Shown here: positions 27,455 to 36,239 of the stretch, in pieces
Position numbering within the stretch: the stretch's first letter is position 1
Layout of the letters: every line of letters starts with the position of its first letter
Assembly (NCBI RefSeq): GCF_014845095.1
Contig: NZ_NKUG01000059.1
Location: forward strand, 1 to 52,453
DNA: 52,453 nt
Direction: 5' to 3'
From: Methylobacterium bullatum
GTDB taxonomy: Bacteria; Pseudomonadota; Alphaproteobacteria; Rhizobiales; Beijerinckiaceae
The notes under the pieces: generated by a model
The model's input: only the letters and a program-made list of their open reading frames with translations
Databases searched by the model: none
Told to the model about the DNA's origin: nothing
Program-made: the position numbers and the translations under genes

Positions 27455-29332
27455 ATGAAGCCAAGAAGCGTGCCGCGCCGTGGATTTCCCGCCGGCCAGA
27501 TGCTGGTTCACGTGCCCGGCCGATTGCGCGCCCTGGTGCGCGGCAGCGAGTTCGGCCTCGTGATCCTGGCCGCCTGCGTTGGAACCATCGCCGGGATCGC
27601 CGTCTCGGCCATGAGCCTCACGACTCAGGGCCTGCGGGAAATCCTCTATCGCCTGCCGCACGGCGCGCGCCTCAGCGCATCGACGGATGTGGATCCGCTC
27701 CTCATCCTGTTCGGCCCGGCCATCGGCGGCTTGGCTATCGGCCTCATCGCTTTCGGGCTCGCGCGCTGTCGCGGCGGCCCGCAACGGCCCATCGTCGATC
27801 CCATCGAGGCCAATGCCCTGCATGGGGGGCGGCTCTCGGTGAAGGGGTCCGTCGCCGTGGCGGCCCAGAACGTGATTTCGAACGGCAGCGGTGCCTCGGT
27901 CGGCCTCGAGGCCGGCTTCACCCAGATCTGCGCCAGCCTCGCCTCCCGTCTCGGCGTCGCCTTCGAAATGCGCCGCTCCGATCTACGGACCCTGGTGGGC
28001 TGCGGGTCGGCCGCTGCCATCGCGGCCGCCTTCGGCGCGCCGCTCACGGGGGCGTTCTATGCGTTCGAACTCATCATCGGCACCTATTCCATTGCCACAC
28101 TGACACCGGTCGTGGTGGCGGCCCTGTGCGGCAGCCTCGTGGCCAAGGCGCTGGTGACGCAAAGCCCCCTCGTCAGCGCCAATGGGTTCGAGGCCCTGAC
28201 GACCCGGGCGATTACGGGAATCGACACCCTGCCGAGCCTCGCCCTCGGTCTTGCCTGCGCCGGGCTCGGCATCCTGATCATGCGCGGCGTCACCCTGGTG
28301 GAGCAGGGGGTGCGGGCGACCGGTCTGCCGTCCTTCCTCGCGCCGGCCCTCGGCGGTCTCTGCGTCGGCGCCCTGGCTCTCGCGGTCTCGCCGCAGATTC
28401 TCTCCGGCGGTCATGGCGCGCTCCATCTCCACCTCGATGTCGACATGCCCGCCATGGGGATCGGTGCCCTGGCGCTGCTGTTCGTGGCCAAAGCTTCGGC
28501 CTCGGCGATCTCCATCGGATCGGGCTTTCGCGGCGGGCTGTTCTTCGCTTCCCTCTTCCTCGGCGCCCTTGCGGGGAAACTCTTCGCCGCGTTGGTGGCG
28601 GAGACGATCCCCGGCCTGTCAGGCCTTCACGGATTGTCCGGTCTGGAGAGCCTCACAATGTTCGGCCTCACGCCGCTCGCCTATGCGGTGATCGGCATGA
28701 GCGCGCTAGCGGTGGCCGTCATCGGCGGCCCGCTGACGATGACGTTCCTCGCCCTCGAACTCACCGGCAGCTTTCCCATAACCGGCCTCGTCCTCGTGGC
28801 CGTGATCGCCTCGTCGATGACCGTGCGGAAGACCTTCGGCTATTCCTTCGCCACCTGGCGCTTCCACCTTCGCGGCGAAAGCATCCGCAGCGCGCACGAT
28901 ATCGGCTGGATCCGGTCGCTCACCGTGGGGGCGTTGATGCGCCGCGAGGTCGAAACCACACCGGTCGACATGACGCTGCGGGATTTCCTGAAAGCCCATC
29001 CCCTCGGCTCGCCCTCGCGCGTGGTGCTGGTCGACGGGGAAGGGCGCTATGCGGGGATCGTGCTGGTGCCCGAGGCCCATGCCCTCGCTACCGTCGATGG
29101 CGAGGCCGCTCTCGCCGAGGCCATGCGTTATGCCGACGTGTTCCTCACTGCCGACATGAACGCCAAGCAGGCGGCCACTGCCTTCGATGGAGCCGAGAGC
29201 GAGGCGTTGGCGGTGGTGGACGATCTGGCCTCGCGCCGGGTGGTCGGCCTGCTCACCGAGAGCCACACGCTGAAGCGCTACACCGAGGAACTCGACCGGC
29301 AGAGGCGGGCGATCATGGGCGAGTCTGGATAA
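27455..29332 (+). CDS. ClC-family chloride channel/antiporter with CBS-like tail
   Basis: An inner-membrane protein of about 625 residues. ClC signatures are NGSGASVGLEAG (GSGxS selectivity-filter loop near 144-148, with E152 at the gating-glutamate position), CGSAAAIAAAFGAPLTGAFYAFE, and IGSGFRGGLFFASLFLGA. The C-terminal 130 residues (from VGALMRREVETTPVDMTL) resemble paired CBS domains. The classical GREGP reads GLEAG here, so the glutamate is kept but its neighbours differ. The frame is open from an ATG at 27323, but that leaves only 58 bases after the tRNA gene; the ATG at 27455 gives a normal short N-terminus. Whether it is a channel or a Cl-/H+ exchanger cannot be decided. Confidence 0.88.
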   Translation: MKPRSVPRRGFPAGQMLVHVPGRLRALVRGSEFGLVILAACVGTIAGIAVSAMSLTTQGLREILYRLPHGARLSASTDVDPLLILFGPAIGGLAIGLIAFGLARCRGGPQRPIVDPIEANALHGGRLSVKGSVAVAAQNVISNGSGASVGLEAGFTQICASLASRLGVAFEMRRSDLRTLVGCGSAAAIAAAFGAPLTGAFYAFELIIGTYSIATLTPVVVAALCGSLVAKALVTQSPLVSANGFEALTTRAITGIDTLPSLALGLACAGLGILIMRGVTLVEQGVRATGLPSFLAPALGGLCVGALALAVSPQILSGGHGALHLHLDVDMPAMGIGALALLFVAKASASAISIGSGFRGGLFFASLFLGALAGKLFAALVAETIPGLSGLHGLSGLESLTMFGLTPLAYAVIGMSALAVAVIGGPLTMTFLALELTGSFPITGLVLVAVIASSMTVRKTFGYSFATWRFHLRGESIRSAHDIGWIRSLTVGALMRREVETTPVDMTLRDFLKAHPLGSPSRVVLVDGEGRYAGIVLVPEAHALATVDGEAALAEAMRYADVFLTADMNAKQAATAFDGAESEALAVVDDLASRRVVGLLTESHTLKRYTEELDRQRRAIMGESG

Positions 29333-29388
29333 GCACAGGACGCTTCGCGATTTTCTGTGCCGGACCCGGGAGCTGGTTTCGCCATCGC

Positions 29389-29415
29389 CCCATCCGCCCG
29401 GGAAGGGCGGATGGG
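29389..29415. terminator. Bidirectional terminator between clc and the KgtP-like gene
   Basis: CCCATCCGCCC at 29389-29399 pairs perfectly with GGGCGGATGGG at 29405-29415 around a 5-base loop, located between the two convergent stop codons. Confidence 0.7.
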
Positions 29416-29425
29416 ATTGGTCGTT

Positions 29426-30787
29426 TCAGGCCGGCACCACCCGGCGCGACTTGCGCATCAGCGCCTCTTCCACGGTGCCGTCGCCGTCGAGATAGCCGTG
29501 ACGCTTGGGGTTCGGCATGATCAGCGAGCCGATGAAGGCGATGGCGAGCATCGCCGTGACGTACCAGAAGAAGCTGCTCTCAGAGCCGATCTGCTTCAGA
29601 TACAGGGCCACCATCTCCGCCGTGCCACCGAAGATGGAGTTCGCGACCGCGTAGGAGAGGCCGACGCCGAGCGCGCGGACCTGGGTCGGGAACAGTTCGG
29701 CTTTCACGATGCCGCTGATGCCGGTGTAGAAACTGATCACCGTGAGGCCGATCATGATCAGGCCGAACGAGAGGTACGGGTTGGTCGTGGCGCCGATGGC
29801 GGTCATCAGCGGCACCACCATCAACGTGCCGAGCCCGCTATAGAGAAGCATGTTGGTCTTGCGGCCGATCCGGTCCGACAACCAGCCGAAGAAGGGCTGG
29901 ATCACCATGTAGACCAGAAGCGCCGCCGTGGAGATCTGCGAGGCAGTGATCTTGTCGATATGCGCCGTGTTGAAGAGATACTTCGGCATGTAGGTGGTGA
30001 AGGTGTAGAAGCTCAGGGAGCCGCCGGCGGTGTAGGCGAGCACCACGCAGAACGCCCGCCAATGCTTGAAGAGGGCGGCGAAGGTGCCGGATTCCTTCGA
30101 GGCCATGTCCTCTTTCGTGGCGGTTTCCGCGAGCGACGAGCGCAGGAACAGGGCGACCACAGCCGCCATCGCGCCGATCAAGAACGGGATGCGCCAGCCC
30201 CAGGCGGTGAGTTGCTGGGCGGTGAGGACGCTCTGCAGGATGATCAGCACCAGCGAGGCGAGGAGCTGGCCGCCGATCAGGGTGACGTACTGGAACGAGG
30301 CGAAGAACCCGCGCTGACCCTTCAGGGCGACCTCGCTCATGTAGGTCGCGCTGGTGCCGTACTCGCCGCCCACGGACAGGCCCTGGATCATGCGCGCGAG
30401 CAGCAGCAGGGCGGGAGCCCAGTGCCCGACGCTGGCATAGGTCGGCAACACGGCGATCATCAGCGATCCGCCGCACATCATCAGCACCGAGATCATCATC
30501 GAGGTCTTGCGGCCGAGACGGTCGGCGATGCGGCCGAACAACCAGCCGCCGATGGGGCGCATGAAGAACCCCACGGCGAACACGGCCGCGGATTTCAGGA
30601 GCTGGCTGGTATCGTCACCCTCTGGGAAGAAAACCGGCGCGAAGTAGAGGGCGAAGAAGGCGTAGCAATAAAAATCGAACCACTCGACCAGGTTGCCCGA
30701 CGACGAGCCGACGATGGCGAAGATGCGGCGACGGCGATCTTCCGGATCGTCGGGCCGCGAAGGATCGATCGCGATAGCATCGGACAT
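29426..30787 (-). CDS. MHS-family MFS transporter, alpha-ketoglutarate permease-like
   Basis: A 453-residue 12-helix inner-membrane symporter. TM1 reads [20 protein letters not shown], loop 2-3 [15 protein letters not shown]4 [18 protein letters not shown] and loop 8-9 [13 protein letters not shown], all MHS-family signatures. Overall it most resembles KgtP-like dicarboxylate or alpha-ketoglutarate permeases. The ATG at 30787 follows a GGGAG ribosome-binding site; the frame runs to 30865 without a better start. Unlike the MHS gene at 8750-10537 it has no large loop insertion. The substrate is inferred from family resemblance only. Confidence 0.88.
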   Translation of the reverse strand: MSDAIAIDPSRPDDPEDRRRRIFAIVGSSSGNLVEWFDFYCYAFFALYFAPVFFPEGDDTSQLLKSAAVFAVGFFMRPIGGWLFGRIADRLGRKTSMMISVLMMCGGSLMIAVLPTYASVGHWAPALLLLARMIQGLSVGGEYGTSATYMSEVALKGQRGFFASFQYVTLIGGQLLASLVLIILQSVLTAQQLTAWGWRIPFLIGAMAAVVALFLRSSLAETATKEDMASKESGTFAALFKHWRAFCVVLAYTAGGSLSFYTFTTYMPKYLFNTAHIDKITASQISTAALLVYMVIQPFFGWLSDRIGRKTNMLLYSGLGTLMVVPLMTAIGATTNPYLSFGLIMIGLTVISFYTGISGIVKAELFPTQVRALGVGLSYAVANSIFGGTAEMVALYLKQIGSESSFFWYVTAMLAIAFIGSLIMPNPKRHGYLDGDGTVEEALMRKSRRVVPA

Positions 30788-31127
30788 GTGGACTCCCAGA
30801 CTTCGAGCAGGACCTTCGGAGTAGGTCTCTTGGGCGGCGACGTTAAGCACCGGTCCAAGATTCACAAGGGCTTAAGCGCGGCTTTTCTACAGCGCGCTTG
30901 AAATGTCAGCCGTTCTTCGCGCCGGGACGGTTGGCTGTTCAGAGCCAAAGGATAGGCGAGCGCGCCCGTCCAATGAAAGGCGCATCATTCAAGCTTGAGC
31001 GTAGCGGTCTCCATGATGAGAGGCGTCATGTTACAAAAATGAGGAACGGTTTTGCCGGTCTTTCTGTTTCGGCTTCGCATCGGCGCCTGTCGGCGTCTGA
31101 GTTCCACATGAGAATGGACTGATCGAC
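30788..31127. other. Intergenic region between divergent genes
   Basis: This 340-base gap holds the promoters of the KgtP-like gene (minus) and the DUF1236 gene (plus). I see no credible gene: a 74-codon frame at 30898-31122 lacks a ribosome-binding site and recognisable content. GGAAC at 31043-31047 and TGTT at 31065-31068, 17 bases apart, weakly resemble an EcfG-type promoter (GGAAC...CGTT) for the DUF1236 gene. Confidence 0.4.
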
Positions 31128-31988
31128 ATGAGCAAGATCTTGCGGAGTACGATGACGGCTGCCGTTCTGGTCGTCGGTGCGGCGACTGCTTTCGCCCAAG
31201 GTGGGCCTGGAGCCGGCGGTGGAGGCGGTGCGGGCGGCGGCGCGGCAGGAGCCGGTGCGCCGGGTGGTGGCGGCGCGGGTGGTGCGGGATCGGCCGGTGG
31301 CGCCGGAATGCGTGGCGGCGGTGGCGCCGGAGCGGAACGTGGTGGAGCGGCAGGCGGTTCGGAGCGTGGCGGTTCTCCGGGGGAACGTGGTGGTCCGGCG
31401 GGCGAGCGCGGCGGAGCGGCCGGGATGGAACGGGGCGGTAGCGACCGGAATGGCCGCATGGAGCAGGGTGAACGCCCGGGTGCCGGCGGAAGGACGGACG
31501 CCGGCCGGCCAGATCGTGACGGCAAGGCCGATCGTGACGGCAAGGCTGAACGCGATGATAAGCCGGACCGGGGCGAGCGCATGGAGCGAGGCGGCAAGGC
31601 CGATCGCGACATGAAGGACGGCAAGGCGGACCGTGGCGAGCGGATGGATCGCGAGAAGGGTGATCGCGGTGACAGGGGCGGGCGTGGAGATCGAGGCGGA
31701 CGAGGCGACAGTGGCGCCGTGCGTGGAGCCTATGGCCGGCTTGGTGCTCCGCAGCGGACGGAGTTTCGCCAGAACGTGCTGCGTCGCGGCATTCCACGCC
31801 TCGCCGCCGGTGCCTTCGCCCTGACGGTGGGGACCGCCATTGCTCGCAATTACACCCTTTACGACCTCCCGCCGGATATCGTTCGGATCGTGCCGGAATA
31901 CGAAGACTACCGCTACGTCCTCGTCGATGATGACATCGTCATCGTCGATCCCGATACCTACGAAATCGTGGACGTCATTCGCGGCTGA
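31128..31988 (+). CDS. Secreted glycine- and charge-rich protein with C-terminal DUF1236 domain
   Basis: A 286-residue protein in four parts. A signal peptide (MSKILRSTMTAAVLVVGAATAFA) comes first. Residues 24-110 are glycine-rich with many GG, AGGA and ERGG units. Residues 110-195 form a highly charged D/R/K/G repeat region (DRDGKA, DRGERM, RGGRGD). A folded C-terminus of about 65 residues (PPDIVRIVPEYEDYRYVLVDDD then IVIVDPDTYEIVDVI) matches DUF1236. The middle is almost certainly disordered and partly built of tandem codons. DUF1236 proteins are periplasmic or envelope proteins of unknown function, common in Hyphomicrobiales. The unusually long repeat region suggests a binding or scaffold role, which is inference. 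Confidence 0.8.
   Translation: MSKILRSTMTAAVLVVGAATAFAQGGPGAGGGGGAGGGAAGAGAPGGGGAGGAGSAGGAGMRGGGGAGAERGGAAGGSERGGSPGERGGPAGERGGAAGMERGGSDRNGRMEQGERPGAGGRTDAGRPDRDGKADRDGKAERDDKPDRGERMERGGKADRDMKDGKADRGERMDREKGDRGDRGGRGDRGGRGDSGAVRGAYGRLGAPQRTEFRQNVLRRGIPRLAAGAFALTVGTAIARNYTLYDLPPDIVRIVPEYEDYRYVLVDDDIVIVDPDTYEIVDVIRG
31512..31547 (+). repeat. 18-bp tandem repeat within the DUF1236 gene
   Basis: GATCGTGACGGCAAGGCC at 31512-31529 is followed directly by a copy differing in the last base at 31530-31547. It encodes two DRDGKA units. Further, less exact relatives follow downstream, as expected of a region that expands and contracts by slippage. Confidence 0.85.
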
Positions 31989-32399
31989 TCTCGGATCGGC
32001 GGTTTCCCCGAGAGGGGAGCCGCCGCAGGGCGAAGCATCTTCCTTTGTCGTCCGTAGCCGCGATGCCGGCCATAGCGATGCTGGTGCTCAACAGCCGCGA
32101 CGTGATGATGCGAAAGTAAGTCCAGAGGCTCCGGATCGGTTGTCATCACCGATCCGGAGCCTCTACGTCTCAGCTTTTCCACCGATCTGTCGCTCGCTGC
32201 GAAAGGCATATCCGTAGCCAGCGAAGGTCTGTGATCCTATTTTGTCGTCTTCGTCTCTCGGTTCGTGGTTTCCGCCGCCGGCACCGCTTGGTCGTTCGGG
32301 CCTTCGGCGTGTCACAGGTTCTCAAAGGCAGAAACGGGGGGCGCCTTCGCGCGGCCCACTCGGCTCGGGCGGGCCGGCCCTCACGGTGCCTGGTTTCCC
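31989..32399. other. Gene-free region between the DUF1236 gene and hrcA
   Basis: This 411-base stretch separates two convergent genes. Apart from the strong hairpin at 32124-32164 I see no gene. The overlapping frames at 32231-32558 have no consistent start or homology-like content. In many relatives grpE lies downstream of hrcA, but no grpE is present here. Confidence 0.5.
32124..32164. terminator. Perfect 17-bp hairpin, probable terminator
   Basis: AGAGGCTCCGGATCGGT pairs perfectly with ACCGATCCGGAGCCTCT around a 7-base loop. AGCTTTTCC follows within 15 bases on the plus strand. It is 135 bases beyond the DUF1236 stop. The stem is among the most stable in the window; it may terminate the DUF1236 transcript or be a mobile palindrome. 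Confidence 0.6.
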
Positions 32400-33497
32400 T
32401 CAGCGGCCGCCTCGATCCAGCATCCGCGAGACCACCCTGGCGGTGTAATCCACCATCGGAACGATCCGTGCGTAGTTGAGCCTGGTCGGACCGATCACGC
32501 CGACGACACCGACGATCTTCTGCGAACCGTCCCGGAACGGCGCCGCGATCATCGATGAGCCCGAGAGCGAGAACAGCTTGTTCTCCGAGCCGATGAAGAT
32601 GCGGACGCCCTCGCCGCCCTCGGCGCGGGAGAGGAGTTCGATGACGTCCTTCTGCGTCTCGAGATCGTTGAACAGCAGGCGGATCCGTTCGAGATCCTCC
32701 ACCGCGCGCAGGTCGTCGAGCAGGTTCGCCTGGCCGCGTACGATCAGTTGGCGGGCCTCTGACGGCCCGACCGTGGTGGCGAGACCGGCATCGACCAGCC
32801 GCTCGGTGATGACGTCGAGTTCGCGCTTCATCGCCTCGCGGCCAGCCTCGATTTCCGCTCTCAAGCCTCCGAGGGTCCGCCCCTGCAAGCGGGCATTGAG
32901 GTAGTTCGAGGCCTCCTGCAGGGCGCCCGCCGGAAGGCCGGGCGGCAGGTCGAGGAGGCGGTTCTCCACCGAGCCGTCATCGGAGACGAGGACGACGAGG
33001 GCGCGGGCGGGATCGAGCCTGACGAACTCGATGTGCTTGAGATGGACGTTGCTCTTGGTGGTGACGACAACGCCCGCCCCCCGCGAAATGCCCGACAGCA
33101 TCGACGAGGCCTCGGCGAGGGCGCTCTCGAAGGTGTGGCCCGAGGCGGCGGCGCGCATCTGCGCCTCGATCCGCTCCTGCTCCTCGCGGCCGACATCGCC
33201 GATCTCCAACATGGCGTCGACGAAGAAGCGCAGGCCGAGTTCCGTCGGCAGGCGCCCGGCGGAGGTGTGGGGCGCGAAGATGAGCCCGGAATGCTCCAGA
33301 TCCGCCATGACGTTTCGGATCGAGGCCGGGGACAAGGCCATCGGCAGGATCCGCGCGAGGTTGCGCGACCCCACCGGTTCGCCCGTCGTGAGATAGCTCT
33401 CGACGATCTGCCGGAAGATCTCACGCGTCCGCTCATTCAGGGCCGAGAGGGCCTGAAGTTGCTGCGAGGACGAATAGGGATGCGCGCGTTCGGTCAC
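32400..33497 (-). CDS. hrcA: Heat-inducible transcription repressor HrcA
   Basis: A 365-residue repressor of the groESL/dnaK heat-shock regulon, which binds CIRCE operators. The N-terminal winged-helix domain contains [26 protein letters not shown] and [17 protein letters not shown], followed by the typical [18 protein letters not shown]. The middle is GAF-like, with [17 protein letters not shown] strands, and the end ([21 protein letters not shown]) is the conserved HrcA C-terminus. The start is a GTG at 33497. I find no CIRCE dyad (TTAGCACTC/GAGTGCTAA) upstream, so autoregulation through CIRCE is not supported. It is not followed by grpE. Confidence 0.96.
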   Translation of the reverse strand: MTERAHPYSSSQQLQALSALNERTREIFRQIVESYLTTGEPVGSRNLARILPMALSPASIRNVMADLEHSGLIFAPHTSAGRLPTELGLRFFVDAMLEIGDVGREEQERIEAQMRAAASGHTFESALAEASSMLSGISRGAGVVVTTKSNVHLKHIEFVRLDPARALVVLVSDDGSVENRLLDLPPGLPAGALQEASNYLNARLQGRTLGGLRAEIEAGREAMKRELDVITERLVDAGLATTVGPSEARQLIVRGQANLLDDLRAVEDLERIRLLFNDLETQKDVIELLSRAEGGEGVRIFIGSENKLFSLSGSSMIAAPFRDGSQKIVGVVGVIGPTRLNYARIVPMVDYTARVVSRMLDRGGR

Positions 33498-33710
33498 TGG
33501 GTGTTTCCTGACCGCCGATTGTGTCCGGCCCGGAGCCCGGGCACAACCTTTACCGGTGAGGCATAGCCGCCCTGTGGTCTGCTAATCCGTTTGCCGCCCG
33601 AACGGAACGGCCTTTGCGTTGCGTCGCCGCCCTCGCGAGCCTGCTCGCCGTGGCCGGCGGGTCTGGTTGAAGGACCCGCAGCTCCCGTCCGTTCGGAGGA
33701 ACACGCCGCC

Positions 33711-34640
33711 GTGCCCGACCTCGACACCGTCGTCAAAGAGATCGCCGAGGAGATGGCGGACAGGCCGGACCGGGGGGAGGTCGCCACATACATACCGGAA
33801 CTCGCCCGGGTCGACCCGAAGGCGTTCGGTCTCGTCGTCATCGATGCGGACGGTCACGTGGCGGCGGGAGGCGACAGCGACACGCCGTTCTCGATCCAGA
33901 GCATCTCGAAGGTTTTCACCCTCACCCTGGCACTCGGCATGGCCGGCGACCGTCTCTGGCGCCGGGTGGGACGCGAGCCCTCGGGCAGTCCCTTCAACTC
34001 CATCGTCCAGCTGGAGCGCGAGCGCGGCATTCCGCGCAATCCCTTCATCAATGCCGGTGCCATTGCGGTCACCGACGTGATCCTGTCGGGCCATCAGCCG
34101 AGGGAGGCCCTGGGCGAGATCCTGCGTTTCATGCAGTTCCTGGCGCAGGATCCCACGATCATCATCGACGAGGCGGTGGCGGCCTCTGAACTGCGCACGG
34201 GCTTTCGCAACATCGCGCTCGCCAACTACATGAAATCCTTCGGCGTTCTCGACAATCCGGTGGATTTTACCCTCGGCGTCTATTTTCACCACTGCGCCAT
34301 CGCCATGTCATGCCGGCAGCTCGCCAACGCCACCCGTTTCCTGGCGCATTCCGGGCGCAACCCGATGACCGGTTATTCCGTGGTCTCGGCTGAGCGAGCC
34401 CGGCGTATCAATGCGGTGATGCTTACCTGCGGTCACTACGACGGCTCGGGTGAGTTCGCGTATCGGGTCGGCCTGCCGGGCAAGAGCGGAGTCGGCGGCG
34501 GGATCATCGCCGTGGCACCGGAAAAGGCTTCGATCGCGGTCTGGTCGCCGGGCCTCGACGCATCCGGCAATTCCCATCTTGGCCGGATCGCCCTCGAACA
34601 GCTGACCAAGCGCCTCGGCTGGTCGATCTTCGGCGCTTGA
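33711..34640 (+). CDS. glsA: Glutaminase
   Basis: A 309-residue cytoplasmic enzyme hydrolysing glutamine to glutamate and ammonia. The beta-lactamase-like nucleophile motif is SIQSISKVF, with S64 and K67. Other family motifs are [24 protein letters not shown] and [14 protein letters not shown], in the right order. A GTG at 33711 with GGAGGA ten bases upstream gives the normal length of about 308 residues; the frame continues open to 33591 but adds 40 unrelated residues. It lies divergent to hrcA and converges on the WYL regulator, close to glnII. Confidence 0.95.
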   Translation: MPDLDTVVKEIAEEMADRPDRGEVATYIPELARVDPKAFGLVVIDADGHVAAGGDSDTPFSIQSISKVFTLTLALGMAGDRLWRRVGREPSGSPFNSIVQLERERGIPRNPFINAGAIAVTDVILSGHQPREALGEILRFMQFLAQDPTIIIDEAVAASELRTGFRNIALANYMKSFGVLDNPVDFTLGVYFHHCAIAMSCRQLANATRFLAHSGRNPMTGYSVVSAERARRINAVMLTCGHYDGSGEFAYRVGLPGKSGVGGGIIAVAPEKASIAVWSPGLDASGNSHLGRIALEQLTKRLGWSIFGA

Positions 34641-34669
34641 TCGCGCTCGCCCGGGCGCCTTTCCGGTCC

Positions 34670-35374
34670 TCAGCCCTCCGGCGCGTCCGCGGCCTTTCTC
34701 TTCAACACAGCGAGGTAGTCCCGCAGGAGCCCCACGCGTTTCGGCCGGAAGCTCGCGCCCGCGAGTTCGGCAGCGGCGATCCGGTCCACTCTGAACATCC
34801 GGTGCGCCTCGCGCAGACAGCACCAAGTGAGGACCACCAACTTGCGGTCGAGATAGACGATCGCAAGCGGCCAGATCGTCCGTTCCGTGATCCGCGCCTC
34901 ACCGTCCGCGTAGCGGATCGTCACCGCCTCTTCGCGCCAGCACCCTTCGCGGATCACCGCCGTGGCGGGGGAGGGGGCGAAGCGCTCCTCGGAGCGCCGG
35001 ACCTGCGAGACCGCGTGGAGCAGGTGCTGTTGGCCGGTATCGGGGAGGGTCGCCGCCACCTTGGCGAGCACTGCGGCGGCGGCCCTCGCCAGCGCCGGAT
35101 CTCCCATGTGCCGGACCTCGGACAAGCCGAGCACCAGCGCTTCGATCTCGATTCGATCGAAGATCTGTGGCGGCAGAGCCCCGTCCTCGATCAGTCGGTA
35201 GCCGTAGCCGCGCTCACCCTCGATATGGGCGCCGGCTGCGCGAAGGCTATCGATGTCGCGGTAGAGCGAGCGGAGGGAGACGCCCGTCTCCTCCGCCAGC
35301 CGGGCCGCCGTCACCGGCGCAGGCAGCATGCGCAGAGCCTGAAGCAGTCGGAAGAGGCGGTCCGTGCGAGCCAA
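34670..35374 (-). CDS. HTH/WYL-domain transcriptional regulator (YafY type)
   Basis: A 234-residue regulator. The N-terminal winged helix reads RTDRLFRLLQALRMLPAPVT and continues AARLAEETGVSLRSLYRDIDSL, and the WYL domain begins near residue 140 (VTIRYADGEARITERTIWPLAIVYLDRK). WYL domains bind small ligands or nucleic acids and control DNA binding. The start is a TTG at 35374 with no clear ribosome-binding site. It is divergent from the GST gene 75 bases away, a very common YafY-GST pairing, which suggests it regulates that neighbour. Confidence 0.88.
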   Translation of the reverse strand: MARTDRLFRLLQALRMLPAPVTAARLAEETGVSLRSLYRDIDSLRAAGAHIEGERGYGYRLIEDGALPPQIFDRIEIEALVLGLSEVRHMGDPALARAAAAVLAKVAATLPDTGQQHLLHAVSQVRRSEERFAPSPATAVIREGCWREEAVTIRYADGEARITERTIWPLAIVYLDRKLVVLTWCCLREAHRMFRVDRIAAAELAGASFRPKRVGLLRDYLAVLKRKAADAPEG

Positions 35375-35449
35375 AGTTCAACTGACGCAGAGTGGCAGTA
35401 GCGCTCGCTTATAGGCATCGGTGTCGACCCCGCCAACACGAGTACCCCG

Positions 35450-36052
35450 ATGCTGACCCTCTTTCATTCGCCCAAAAGCCGCTCGACCCGCATCATCGCG
35501 CTGCTGCACGAGCTCGGCGCCCTCGACGAGGTGTCGGTGGAAATCGTCGCCATCGCGCGCCAGGACGGCTCCGGCCAGTGCGATCCCAGCAATCCCCATC
35601 CCGAGGGAAAGGTGCCGCTCCTCGTTCATGACGGCGTAACGATCTGGGAGAGCAGCGCGATCATGCTCTACCTCGCCGACCTCTACCCGAAAGCTGGCCT
35701 GAGTATCCCGCCGGGTCATCCGCAGCGGGGGGCCTATCTCAGCTGGTTCGCGTGGTATTCGGGTGTGGTCGAGCCGGTGATGCTGCTGGAAGCGGTCGGG
35801 CTCACGCATCCCGCCATCGCTTCGACTTTTCGCGGGGGTGTGGAGGTGCGACAGCGGCTCGCTGCAGCACTCGCCAAGGGGCCCTATCTCTTCGGCGAGC
35901 GCTTCACGGCGGCGGACCTACTGCTTCACTCGCCTTATGCCTGGTTCGGCAAACCGGGCGATCCGGTCCTCGATGCGTGGATCGAGCGCTGCATGGCCCG
36001 TCCTGGGGCGGCTTTCGCCACGGAGTTCGACCTCCTGCACCCACTGAAATGA
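35450..36052 (+). CDS. Glutathione S-transferase family protein
   Basis: A 200-residue two-domain GST. The N-terminal thioredoxin-like domain (LTLFHSPKSRSTRIIALLHELGA) contains a cis-proline segment (GKVPLLVHDG) and the ESSAIMLYLADLYP glutathione-binding motif. The helical C-terminal domain has FGERFTAADLLLHSPYAW. The ATG at 35450 starts the conserved strand. It is divergent from the WYL regulator, its likely controller. Substrate unknown; detoxification is the usual role. Confidence 0.9.
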   Translation: MLTLFHSPKSRSTRIIALLHELGALDEVSVEIVAIARQDGSGQCDPSNPHPEGKVPLLVHDGVTIWESSAIMLYLADLYPKAGLSIPPGHPQRGAYLSWFAWYSGVVEPVMLLEAVGLTHPAIASTFRGGVEVRQRLAAALAKGPYLFGERFTAADLLLHSPYAWFGKPGDPVLDAWIERCMARPGAAFATEFDLLHPLK

Positions 36053-36202
36053 GCGGTCTCAGCAGGGCACTCCATCTCAGCATGGGTGAAGCGCGGCGGT
36101 TCTGAGCTAATGTCTCGACTATCGTCCGCGCAGCGTCGATATCGGGCATTGTGCCTAAAAAGACGCCATTCGGCTCATGAAGCAGTCATGGAGAATGAAA
36201 AT

Positions 36203-36230
36203 CGCCACGGCGCCGAGGAGCGCCGTGGCG
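36203..36230 (-). terminator. Intrinsic terminator of glnII
   Basis: CGCCACGGCGC pairs perfectly with GCGCCGTGGCG around a 6-base loop, 9 bases beyond the glnII stop. ATTTTCATTC follows on the minus strand. Confidence 0.85.
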
Positions 36231-36239
36231 GATGTTGTG

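Noticed and set aside
30898..31122. A 74-codon frame before the DUF1236 gene
   Set aside because: There is no ribosome-binding site and no recognisable motif, and it overlaps the expected promoter region.
31128..31988. The idea that the GERGG/GPAGERGG stretch is a collagen-like triple helix
   Set aside because: The glycine spacing is irregular and does not keep a strict G-x-y period, so a collagen helix is not supported.
33498..33710. Search for a CIRCE operator upstream of hrcA
   Set aside because: No TTAGCACTC/GAGTGCTAA dyad or close variant is present in this gap.
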